Assembly: GCA_028695865.1 (NCBI GenBank)
Contig: JAQVID010000174.1
Location: 1-6,765, forward strand
Direction of reading: 5' to 3'
Length of the DNA stretch: 6,765 nt
Origin: Thermoguttaceae bacterium
Lineage (GTDB): Bacteria > Planctomycetota > Planctomycetia > Pirellulales > Thermoguttaceae
Shown here piece after piece: positions 1 through 5,812 of the stretch (its first letter is position 1; every line of letters begins with the position of its first letter). Position numbers and translations under genes: made by a program. Below the pieces are notes generated by a model that saw only the letters and a program-made list of their open reading frames with translations, had not been told where the DNA came from and ran no database searches.

Positions 1-1
1 C

Positions 2-790
2 GACCGGTTCATCGCCTATGGTAAAGAGCATTATAACGGGGATTGGCCAAGTTATGTGTCGATTTCCTGTAATATCGGTGTGATTCCGTATTTGTGTTGC
101 CCTTCTGACAGTTTTTCGGTCGCGACGGGTGGAACATGTGCCCGGGCGAGTTATTGTGGTTCGGTAGGCGATATTCTTGGGACCAGCAAGAGCGGAGAGC
201 GTCAGGAGCGAGGTTTCTTCGGCGGCGGTAAGGTTTTTGATCTTGAAGGAAGCTCCGAATTCGCGAATTTACGCACAGTCTCCAGTATTATCGACGGAAC
301 CTCCAATACAATAGCCGTATCCGAAACGGTAACGATGCAGAGTACGTCCTATAATCAAATGAACAAAGTCAAAGGAAGTAATGTTTGCATGGAAGGAACG
401 GCTGTTACGCCGTCGAATTGTGCCGCCAAACGAAATACGGAAGACAAGACCATTTTTGACGGTACGGTGAAACAGTATTATCGCGGAGAACGTTATGCCT
501 TTTCCGGAGAACAAACGGTGCATTTTCAAACGGTTATGCCTCCCAACTCTGTCAACTGTATCAATGGTGCGAATACAACCTCGGCTCGTGAATATAATCT
601 CATGAACGCGTCGAGTTTTCATTCCGGAGGCGTGAACGCCTGCAAGGCCGATGGAAGTGTAACGTTTATCTCCGAGACAATCGATGTAGGTGATCAAACG
701 CTTTCGGTCGGTGTTACGATCGGTGAAAGTCCCTTTGGCGTTTGGGGTGCCATGGGTTCAATCAACGGCGGCGAAAGCAAAGGGCTCTAG
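2..790 (+). CDS. DUF1559 domain protein with H-X9-DG C-terminus, 5'-truncated by the window edge
   Basis: The reading frame is open from base 2 to the TAG at 788-790, giving 262 visible residues; the start lies outside the window. A GTG at 56 could be read as a start, but the frame continues upstream with sensible protein, so it is probably internal. The C-terminal part carries the exact H-X9-DG signature: His at visible residue 207 (codon 620-622) followed ten residues later by Asp-Gly, then SVTFISETID. A CPSD motif near visible residue 31 and DGTSNTIAVSE near residue 98 are also typical of DUF1559. Family members usually start with a type IV pilin-like N-methylation segment, which would lie to the left and cannot be checked. 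They are thought to be exported or pseudopilin-like surface proteins of unknown function. The visible part is rich in Cys (including LCCPSD and TCARASYC), which suggests disulfides outside the cytoplasm. Family assignment is firm; function is unknown. Confidence 0.93.
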   Translation, partial: DRFIAYGKEHYNGDWPSYVSISCNIGVIPYLCCPSDSFSVATGGTCARASYCGSVGDILGTSKSGERQERGFFGGGKVFDLEGSSEFANLRTVSSIIDGTSNTIAVSETVTMQSTSYNQMNKVKGSNVCMEGTAVTPSNCAAKRNTEDKTIFDGTVKQYYRGERYAFSGEQTVHFQTVMPPNSVNCINGANTTSAREYNLMNASSFHSGGVNACKADGSVTFISETIDVGDQTLSVGVTIGESPFGVWGAMGSINGGESKGL

Positions 791-807
791 CGGATTGCGG
801 TATTGAA

Positions 808-861
808 ACGCGGTGCCTGCCGCGTCCACTCAAAGCAGGCGTCCCTGACTGTTTTGTTTTT
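808..861 (+). terminator. Possible terminator of the DUF1559 gene
   Basis: Just after the DUF1559 stop codon there are two alternative hairpins. One pairs 808-813 (ACGCGG) with 820-825 (CCGCGT) across a 6-base loop. The other pairs 815-820 (GCCTGC) with 835-840 (GCAGGC) across a 14-base loop. A T-rich tract follows at 849-861. The gap between the stem and the T-tract is longer than in a textbook intrinsic terminator, so this is only a candidate. Confidence 0.3.
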
Positions 862-931
862 CTCAACGAACAAACAAATTAAAGTGCTTGTGGACGCTTG
901 CGGTTGAAAATCTTTTGATTACGGAAAGTTT

Positions 932-948
932 CAGGAACTTGCTTCCTG
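932..948. repeat. Small perfect inverted repeat
   Basis: CAGGAA (932-937) and TTCCTG (943-948) are perfect complements around a CTTGC loop. It resembles the CTTG-loop hairpins at 6520-6537 and 6565-6580, which may or may not be meaningful. No T-run follows, so it does not look like an intrinsic terminator. Confidence 0.35.
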
Positions 949-1130
949 TTCGTGCACGGTTCTGAAGTTGTCGCAAAGGGGCTGCCGCCTTAAAGACACT
1001 CCGTGAAAATCTGTTCATTCCGTCATGACAAGAAAGCACCGTAGCCGGGTGTGAAAAACGACGCTAACCGCGCTGCGCAATTTTTTTGAAGTTTTTAGAA
1101 CGGTTCTTGTTTCATTGCTTCTGCTGTTAA

Positions 1131-1176
1131 GCCGGGGGTTATACACAAGGTGTATCGGCGACAATTTTCTTTTTCT
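1131..1176 (+). terminator. Inverted repeat followed by a pyrimidine tract, weak terminator candidate
   Basis: ATACAC (1141-1146) and GTGTAT (1150-1155) form a perfect 6-bp stem with an AAG loop. GCCG (1131-1134) and CGGC (1156-1159) can extend it after a one-sided bulge. A T-rich tract follows at about 1164-1176. It lies about 340 bases after the DUF1559 stop, so a termination role is uncertain; it could instead be a binding palindrome. Confidence 0.22.
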
Positions 1177-1298
1177 CTAAAAATGTCTCGTTTTTCGCTC
1201 AAGTCAGATAACTGTTCACATACAAAAAAGAAGTAAAATTGGAAAAATGGTCAAATTGCCGTTTCCCGATTTTACTAAAAAGGGTAAACTCCCCCGTC

Positions 1299-1456
1299 TT
1301 GTTGCTTACGCCAAATGTCTTCATCTTGGGAATAAGCAACAAACGCTGTGGAGGACGAAAGCAAGGCGGATGGAACAGGAGGTTCAGTCCGCTAACGCAA
1401 GTCCTGAAACGAACGCATGTTACACAATTGCTGGAGATTAAAACTCCATCGGGAGG
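1299..1456 (+). promoter_or_regulatory. Structured leader of the peptidase gene: three hairpins ending at the ribosome binding site
   Basis: Three successive stems can be drawn. Hairpin A pairs TTGTTGCTTA (1299-1308) perfectly with TAAGCAACAA (1333-1342). Its interior can pair further: CCAA 1311-1314 with TTGG 1326-1329, and ATG 1315-1317 with CAT 1322-1324, leaving a TCTT loop. Hairpin B nests AGGAC (1352-1356) with GTCCT (1401-1405), GCGGA (1366-1370) with TCCGC (1388-1392), and GAAC (1373-1376) with GTTC (1382-1385). Hairpin C pairs TGGAG (1432-1436) with CTCCA (1444-1448). CTCC at 1444-1447 can instead pair with GGAG at 1452-1455 inside the Shine-Dalgarno sequence. The pairings are seen in the sequence; a regulatory role is inferred. 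I compared it from memory with common riboswitch classes (cobalamin, c-di-GMP-I, glycine, THF, SAM) and recognised none. Confidence 0.42.
1451..1456 (+). promoter_or_regulatory. Ribosome binding site of the peptidase gene
   Basis: GGGAGG ends 10 bases before the ATG at 1467 and is a strong Shine-Dalgarno match that supports this start. Its GGAG core can be paired with CTCC at 1444-1447, so access to it may depend on the leader fold. Confidence 0.6.
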
Positions 1457-1466
1457 TTAATAGGAC

Positions 1467-2684
1467 ATGGAGGTCCGAACTGGAACCGTGTATGATCGAG
1501 CGAGAAATCTGCCGATCCGTGCAATGATTTGTGTGCTTATTAGTCTTTGTTTGGTTGTGATTTCAAACAACTCCGCTTGGGCGGCGATCTACAAGACTCG
1601 TAATTTCGTCGTTCATGCCCGAACTGCCGATTTGGCCAAAAAAGTTGGGGATATCGCCGAGAAATGTCGGAACGATTTGGCCGTGCTCTGGCTTGGAGAA
1701 ACCATTCGGCCGTGGGCCAAACCGTGTCCCATTAAGGTCGAAGCCGACAAGCACCTGGGAGCCGGAGGCGAAACTTCCTTTACATTCGCCGGGGGCGAGG
1801 TCTTCGACTGGAAAATGAAAGTTCAAGGGAGTGAAGAACGAATCTGCGATTCCGTCATTCCGCACGAAGTTTCACATACCATTATGGCGACCTATTTCCG
1901 TCAGCCTGTCCCACGATGGATTGACGAAGGCGCCGCGACATCCGTCGAAGCCTGGGTCGAACAGTCGAGTTATCGCCAAATGCTCGTCGATTATCTCCGG
2001 ACAGGCAAAGGGATTCCGTTCAATACGATGGTTCGGCTCAAAGAATATCCGGTCGATCAAATGCCCTTTTACGCGCAAGGTTTTTCCGTCTGCGAATACC
2101 TGATTGCCGTCGGTGGTCATCGCCGATTGGTCGATTTTGCCAAAGTCGGTATCGATACGGGCGATTGGTCCAAAGCGGTCCAGCAGTATTATGGATATGA
2201 GAATTTAGGCGATTTACAATTGCGTTGGCAGGATTGGGTAAGCGTTTGGTTTCGAAGTGGTATGCCGGACCACCTTCCCGAAGTTACCCGGGTGGCTGGA
2301 TATGATCCTCGTTCGGCCGTATCGGGAACGCTGTTGGCTTCCAATACTCAAGTCAATACCAATAATAGTGTTACGACAGTCCCGACAGGGCAGCTTATTC
2401 CGTTGCCCCAATCTTCACGACCCTTGCCGGGTCCCGCGACGCCTGTCGTAGCCGCTTCACCGCTGAGTGAAGGAGTGGGGTCAGCCCAGCCGGAAGAGTC
2501 GGCGTTGCCGTTCCCGCCCGCACCAGTGGCTTCCGGCAGTATGGCGGCGCCCAATGGCGTATCGGCATGGAACGGATCGCAGTACAGTTATCAGGGAACA
2601 TACGGTCGCGGTCTTGGAACCGGAGCGAAGACCGAGACCACACCTCGGGAAACGACTCCGATTATTCTGGGACAAACTCGTTAA
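1467..2684 (+). CDS. Exported HExxH zinc-metallopeptidase-like protein with Pro/Ser/Thr-rich tail
   Basis: The protein has 405 residues and starts at the ATG behind a strong ribosome binding site. A Sec signal peptide is visible: basic residues near 11-18, a hydrophobic core at about 20-32, and an A-W-A cleavage site near residue 39. The mature part contains IPHEVSH at about 131-137, giving a zinc-binding H133-E134-x-x-H137. PRWIDEGAAT follows at 149-158, where Glu154 would be the third zinc ligand. This is the arrangement of gluzincin-type peptidases (peptidase MA-like superfamily, HExxH followed by P-x-W-x-x-EG). Residues from about 290 to the end are low-complexity and rich in Pro, Ser, Thr, Gly and Ala, like a linker or an extended surface tail. 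It probably acts in the periplasm or at the cell surface; its substrate is unknown. It has its own long leader and is separated by 256 bases from the operon downstream, so it is likely transcribed alone. The fold class is fairly sure, the exact family less so. Confidence 0.86.
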   Translation: MEVRTGTVYDRARNLPIRAMICVLISLCLVVISNNSAWAAIYKTRNFVVHARTADLAKKVGDIAEKCRNDLAVLWLGETIRPWAKPCPIKVEADKHLGAGGETSFTFAGGEVFDWKMKVQGSEERICDSVIPHEVSHTIMATYFRQPVPRWIDEGAATSVEAWVEQSSYRQMLVDYLRTGKGIPFNTMVRLKEYPVDQMPFYAQGFSVCEYLIAVGGHRRLVDFAKVGIDTGDWSKAVQQYYGYENLGDLQLRWQDWVSVWFRSGMPDHLPEVTRVAGYDPRSAVSGTLLASNTQVNTNNSVTTVPTGQLIPLPQSSRPLPGPATPVVAASPLSEGVGSAQPEESALPFPPAPVASGSMAAPNGVSAWNGSQYSYQGTYGRGLGTGAKTETTPRETTPIILGQTR

Positions 2685-2694
2685 ATTGCGAGAA

Positions 2695-2730
2695 ATCGGT
2701 CTTGGACAAGATCGATAAAGCGAGTATAAT
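2695..2730 (+). promoter_or_regulatory. Promoter-like site overlapped by an imperfect palindrome
   Basis: A perfect TATAAT lies at 2725-2730. TTGGAC lies at 2702-2707, leaving a 17-base spacer, but it matches only the TTG of the consensus -35. The -35 is embedded in an imperfect palindrome: 2695-2704 and 2707-2716 are complementary in 9 of 10 positions, with one G-T pair. A repressor bound there would block the promoter. Transcription would start near 2737 and give a leader of about 200 bases before the aminotransferase gene. Alternatively the palindrome could be part of the 3' end of the peptidase transcript. Confidence 0.38.
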
Positions 2731-2736
2731 TTAGGT

Positions 2737-2768
2737 AAGTTGAGTATACCGGTTTAACTTGACTTTTT
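2737..2768 (+). terminator. Weak terminator candidate after the peptidase gene
   Basis: AAGTT (2737-2741) pairs with AACTT (2756-2760), extendable by G-T and A-T pairs, and TTTTT follows at 2764-2768. The stem is A/T-rich and weak. It also sits exactly where transcription from the promoter-like site at 2702-2730 would begin, so the two readings compete. Confidence 0.25.
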
Positions 2769-2787
2769 GTGTTGGGTGGTCTGAAAT

Positions 2788-2832
2788 CCCTGTTTTCCGT
2801 GGGTAAACAGGGGATGAACCGGAAAAACAGGG
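2788..2832 (+). repeat. Three-part repeat able to form two mutually exclusive hairpins
   Basis: CCCTGTTT (2788-2795) is followed by two copies of its complement AAACAGGG, at 2805-2812 and 2825-2832, exactly 20 bases apart. The short hairpin (8 bp, 9-base loop) uses the first copy. A longer one pairs 2788-2799 with 2820-2832 over 12 bp with one bulged A and a 20-base loop, and uses the second copy. Only one can form at a time. At the DNA level the 20-base spacing puts both direct copies on the same face of the helix, as expected for a protein binding array. RNA switch and operator are both possible. Confidence 0.45.
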
Positions 2833-2846
2833 TATCGGCAGAAGAA

Positions 2847-2872
2847 TTGATAATATAAATTGACAATATAAT
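2847..2872 (+). repeat. Tandem 13-bp A/T-rich repeat, possible alternative promoter
   Basis: TTGATAATATAAA (2847-2859) is followed directly by TTGACAATATAAT (2860-2872), identical at 11 of 13 positions. TTGATA (2847-2852) and TATAAT (2867-2872) resemble promoter elements, but the 14-base spacer is too short for a normal sigma-70 promoter. The repeat could be an operator, an UP-like A/T-rich element, or a recent small duplication. Confidence 0.4.
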
Positions 2873-2882
2873 ATGAGCAGTT

Positions 2883-2924
2883 CCGAACGAGTCGTTTTTT
2901 AAAACCGATTCGTTTTGTGTTCGG
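2883..2924 (+). promoter_or_regulatory. Hairpin next to the start of the aminotransferase gene
   Basis: CCGAAC (2883-2888) pairs with GTTCGG (2919-2924). Inside, GAGTCG (2889-2894) pairs with CGATTC (2906-2911) with one G-T pair, leaving a T/A-rich loop and a one-sided bulge at 2912-2918. The stem ends just before the weak ribosome binding sequence GAGAAAG (2927-2933), so it could influence translation of the operon's first gene. A role is inferred only. Confidence 0.35.
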
Positions 2925-2940
2925 GTGAGAAAGATCAGTG

Positions 2941-4155
2941 ATGATGAAGAAGGATATGGATTTTCGGCAGTATTTCGGTGTTCAGGTGGATCATGTTCCT
3001 CTTTTGGATTTGTCCCGCCAATACGCGACAATTAAAGAGGATATGGACGCGGCGGTTCGCGCCGTCAGCGATAGTGGGCGCTTCGTGCTTGGGCCTGAAG
3101 TAACCCGACTGGAAGAAGCGATTGCCGCAAGTGCCAAGGTCGGCTATGGCATCGGTTGTGCCAGCGGCAGCGATGCGCTTCTGCTGGCCCTCATGGCGGC
3201 GGGAGTTGGTCCCGGCGATGAAGTCATTGTTCCCAGTTTTACTTTTTTCGCGACGGCCAGTTGTGTTCCGCGATTGGGGGCCGTCCCTGTCTTTGCCGAT
3301 ATTGATCCGGTAACGTTCAATATTGATCCGAACTGCGTCGAGAAATTGATCACTCCCAAAACGAAGGCGATTATTCCGGTTCATCTTTACGGTCAGTTGG
3401 CCGATATGAAATCGCTTCGTCGCATGACCAAAGATCATCCTGATCCGCAGCGGCAAAAAATCGTTCTTATTGAGGATGCCGCGCAGGCTATCGGAGCCGA
3501 ATTGGAGTCGATTCCGGCCGGCGGTTGGGGCGACATGGCTTGCTTGAGTTTTTATCCGACGAAAAATTTGGGTGGGGCCGGCGACGGTGGGATGGTTATT
3601 ACGAACAACGAAGCGTTTGCCAATAAGGTTCGCCTTCTTCGTGGACATGGAATGGAGCCGCGATATTATCACAAGGTGATCGGAATCAACAGCCGACTTG
3701 ATTCCTGGCAAGCCGCGATTTTGAACGTCAAACTGCCATACCTGGACTCCTGGGTTCACATGCGACAGCGAAACGCCGGGAATTATCAGGGCATGTTCGA
3801 AGAACTTGGTCTGGACCGCGTAATCGGGCTGCCGACCGCGTTTGATAATCGTTTGCACGTTTGGAATCAGTATGTTGTTCGTATTCCGGGTGGTCATCGC
3901 GACGGCCTTCGCGCGGCACTCAACGAGAAGAAGATCGGAACGGACATCTATTACCCGATGGGACTGCATCAGCAGGAATGTTTTGCTTATTTGGGATACA
4001 AAAAGGAAGACCTGCCCGAGACGCTTGTCGCTTCGCAGGAAGTTTTGGCTCTTCCGATCTTTCCGGAGCTGCGATTGGAAGAACAAGGGGCGGTTGTTTG
4101 CGCCATACGCGATTATTTGGCGGCCAACGGCGTTTGTGAAAACAAACAGATATGA
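2941..4155 (+). CDS. DegT/DnrJ/EryC1/StrS family PLP-dependent sugar aminotransferase
   Basis: The protein is 404 residues from the ATG at 2941. A GTG at 2938 and ATGs at 2944 and 2956 are alternative starts, and the weak GAGAAAG upstream does not decide between them. It is a fold-type I PLP enzyme of the DegT family, which moves an amino group, usually from glutamate, onto keto-sugar nucleotides in the cytoplasm. Visible motifs in order: GCASGSDALLLAL (phosphate-binding segment), VPSFTFFATA, PVHLYGQ, IEDAAQAIGA (Asp for the pyridine nitrogen), SFYPTKNLGGAGDGG with the Schiff-base Lys at residue 208 (codon 3562-3564), then YYHKVIGINSRLDSWQAAI. All expected catalytic features and the normal family length are present. 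The sugar is not readable from sequence; relatives make amino sugars for lipopolysaccharide O-antigen, glycans or antibiotics. It is probably the first gene of a three-gene operon and overlaps the next gene by 4 bases. Confidence 0.95.
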   Translation: MMKKDMDFRQYFGVQVDHVPLLDLSRQYATIKEDMDAAVRAVSDSGRFVLGPEVTRLEEAIAASAKVGYGIGCASGSDALLLALMAAGVGPGDEVIVPSFTFFATASCVPRLGAVPVFADIDPVTFNIDPNCVEKLITPKTKAIIPVHLYGQLADMKSLRRMTKDHPDPQRQKIVLIEDAAQAIGAELESIPAGGWGDMACLSFYPTKNLGGAGDGGMVITNNEAFANKVRLLRGHGMEPRYYHKVIGINSRLDSWQAAILNVKLPYLDSWVHMRQRNAGNYQGMFEELGLDRVIGLPTAFDNRLHVWNQYVVRIPGGHRDGLRAALNEKKIGTDIYYPMGLHQQECFAYLGYKKEDLPETLVASQEVLALPIFPELRLEEQGAVVCAIRDYLAANGVCENKQI

Positions 4156-5810
4156 GACCAGAGGAATTCCATCGTCGTGATTTAAAAAGTCGCAAGTACT
4201 CGAAACGAATGGGATCGAGTTGGGGGAATTCCTTTGTTTTAAACGCGGTTCCTGTAAAAGAGCGTGGCTTAATGCTTTTCGTCGTTGCGATTGTTCTTGT
4301 CATTCTCTGTTTGGGTGGAACGACCATGCTCTTGTACATGCGGACGGAATCGGACGCCGCGTCGGTTCGTACCCTGGAATTGCAATTGGAAAACACTTCG
4401 CGCAGTGCCGTAGCGTGCATGCGGGGAGTGCTTGAACTTTCACCGTCGCAGCGGGCCAATGCCGGAGGATTGTACAATAATCCCAAGCTCTTTGCTTTCC
4501 AGCCGGTTTTAACTCAAAGCGAAGGAGCCCGCGACGAAATTCGTTTTACGATCCTGGCCCCGGAGTTTCGAGCCGACGCGATTGAAGGAGTACGCTACGG
4601 TCTTGTGAACGAATCGACGCGGCTCAATTTGGCCGCCGTCTTGCGTTGGGAACATGAAACGCCGGGACTCGGTCGTGAAACGCTCATGAAATTACCTGGA
4701 ATGACCGCCTCGCAAGCCGACTCCATACTCGACTGGATTGACGCCGACGCGATGCCGCGGCCCAACGGTGCCGAAAATGCCTGGTATGCCGAAAAAGGAC
4801 TCCCATACAGTACCCGGGGTACGGTTCCGGTATTCCTGGAAGAACTTCTGCTGGTTCGTGATGTGACCCGGCTCCAACTTTATGCCGACGATGAAAAAAT
4901 GAACTTTGGTAATGTCGCGTCCGATTCGGCAGGCAAGTCAGAGGCGATGACTCCCGGTGTATCTGTGTCCAGTGCTCCGATTCCCTGGTCGTATCTGCTA
5001 ACAGTGTTCAGTGTTGAAAAAGATATTGACCCGCGTGGCCTTGCCCGAATCGATTTGAATGGAAACGATTTGGAGTTTCTTCACGCCGAACTTGTTCAGT
5101 GTCTGGAGCGTCGTTTGGCTGATTTTATTGTGCTTGCCCGTCAGTATGGAACGAAAGCAAACGCAACGGGTCGTGACGCGTTCCCGGACGGGAGTCCTGA
5201 CGCCGATATTGATTTTACGGTTCCCGGCCGATTCAAGTTTGCTTCCCCGCTTGATTTGGCAGGCTTGCGAATTGCGGTTCCGGCCTCGATTTTTGCAAGT
5301 GACGCTGATAATACCCCGCCTGCGCGAAAAAAAATCATTTCAAGTCCGATTACCGATGGTTCGTCGCGGGCGCTGCTCTTTAAGTTGCTCGACTACACCT
5401 CGACCGGCCCGGACACGACGATAGTCGGACGAATCAATATCAACGAATCGCCCCGGGCCGTTTTGCGTTGTATTCCGCGACTAAACGCTGCCCAGATCGA
5501 TCGTATCATTGCCATGCGACCTTCGCCGCAATCAGAAAACGCGGACGATTATCGTCACGCGGCCTGGCTCTATACGGAAGGAATTGTGGACCTGCCGACC
5601 ATGAAATTTTTATTCGACAAAGTAACTGTCGGAGGCGATGTTTTCCGCAGCCAAATTATTGCCTTTGCTCCCGGCCGTGGAGCGTTCTGCCGGGCACAAG
5701 CGGTTGTTGACGCAAGTGTATCGCCACCGCGTCAGGTGTTTTACAAGAATTTGACAAGTTGCGGCATTGGATTTTCGTCCGACGTTCTGCAAGGAAAAAA
5801 GGAGTGGTGA
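4152..5810 (+). CDS. gspK: GspK-like minor pseudopilin of a type II secretion/type IV pilus-like system
   Basis: The protein is 552 residues if it starts at the ATG that overlaps the previous stop codon in ATGA, a layout typical of translational coupling. ATG 4209 (residue 20) is an alternative; neither has a clear ribosome binding site. The N-terminus has a long basic leader and then KERG followed by a hydrophobic segment at about 40-62, as expected for prepilin peptidase cleavage after Gly39. There is no Glu at +5, as is usual for GspK. Residues 150-230 match the GspK core: GLVNESTRLNLAAVL, then a helix-hairpin-helix-like LMKLPGMTASQADSILDWIDAD, then an acidic/proline segment and VFLEELLLVRDVT. 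A second such unit lies at about 426-460 (INESPRAVLRCIPRLNAAQIDRII). GspK caps the tip of the pseudopilus. This one is longer than the 300-350 residues usual in proteobacteria, with about 200 extra residues between the two units. No GspG/H/I/J genes are in the window. Confidence 0.83.
   Translation: MRPEEFHRRDLKSRKYSKRMGSSWGNSFVLNAVPVKERGLMLFVVAIVLVILCLGGTTMLLYMRTESDAASVRTLELQLENTSRSAVACMRGVLELSPSQRANAGGLYNNPKLFAFQPVLTQSEGARDEIRFTILAPEFRADAIEGVRYGLVNESTRLNLAAVLRWEHETPGLGRETLMKLPGMTASQADSILDWIDADAMPRPNGAENAWYAEKGLPYSTRGTVPVFLEELLLVRDVTRLQLYADDEKMNFGNVASDSAGKSEAMTPGVSVSSAPIPWSYLLTVFSVEKDIDPRGLARIDLNGNDLEFLHAELVQCLERRLADFIVLARQYGTKANATGRDAFPDGSPDADIDFTVPGRFKFASPLDLAGLRIAVPASIFASDADNTPPARKKIISSPITDGSSRALLFKLLDYTSTGPDTTIVGRININESPRAVLRCIPRLNAAQIDRIIAMRPSPQSENADDYRHAAWLYTEGIVDLPTMKFLFDKVTVGGDVFRSQIIAFAPGRGAFCRAQAVVDASVSPPRQVFYKNLTSCGIGFSSDVLQGKKEW
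5799..5804 (+). promoter_or_regulatory. Ribosome binding site of the HAD gene, inside the gspK end
   Basis: AAGGAG ends 8 bases before the ATG at 5813. It lies in the last codons of the pseudopilin gene, in the part encoding the C-terminal Lys-Glu-Trp. It makes ATG 5813 the best start and argues against the upstream in-frame TTG 5759 and GTG 5804/5807. Confidence 0.7.
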
Positions 5811-5812
5811 AG

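Larger units (their letters stand above)
791..1298. other. Intergenic region without a convincing gene
   Basis: I found no gene here that I can support. The stretch holds several T-rich runs (849-861, 1081-1087, 1164-1176) and small inverted repeats, which are listed separately where they are clear. No good sigma-70 promoter pair could be chosen by eye, although transcription of the peptidase gene at 1467 presumably starts in this interval or just after it. Small open frames starting at 1239 and 1247 run into the structured leader and are judged non-coding. Confidence 0.6.

Noticed and set aside
269..697. Minus-strand open frame of 142 codons inside the DUF1559 gene
   Set aside because: The plus strand carries the clear H-X9-DG signature; the minus frame has no recognisable protein features.
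1239..1460. Small open frames of 64-73 codons upstream of the peptidase gene
   Set aside because: They lack a good ribosome binding site, have no recognisable protein features and lie across the hairpins of the structured leader. The ATG 1247 frame could still be a leader peptide, but nothing in the sequence supports it.
791..1466. Possible known riboswitch, CRISPR or RNA gene in the large gap
   Set aside because: No regularly spaced direct repeats are present, and no conserved core of the common riboswitches, RNase P RNA, tmRNA, SRP RNA or a tRNA could be recognised by eye.
2935..4086. Long open frame of 383 codons on the minus strand opposite the aminotransferase gene
   Set aside because: The plus strand encodes an intact DegT-family enzyme with all motifs. 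The minus frame has no family resemblance and is a codon-bias shadow.
3920..4486. Minus-strand open frame of 188 codons across the aminotransferase-gspK junction
   Set aside because: It covers two well-supported plus-strand genes and their ATGA overlap, and its translation looks like out-of-frame sequence.
5327..5334. Run of eight A inside the gspK gene as a possible frameshift or slippage site
   Set aside because: The zero frame continues for about 160 more codons with GspK-like sequence on both sides, and no stimulatory structure or alternative product is evident.
5759..5812. Upstream TTG or GTG start for the HAD protein
   Set aside because: AAGGAG at 5799-5804 is ideally spaced for ATG 5813, and the extra N-terminal residues read like out-of-frame sequence from the end of gspK.
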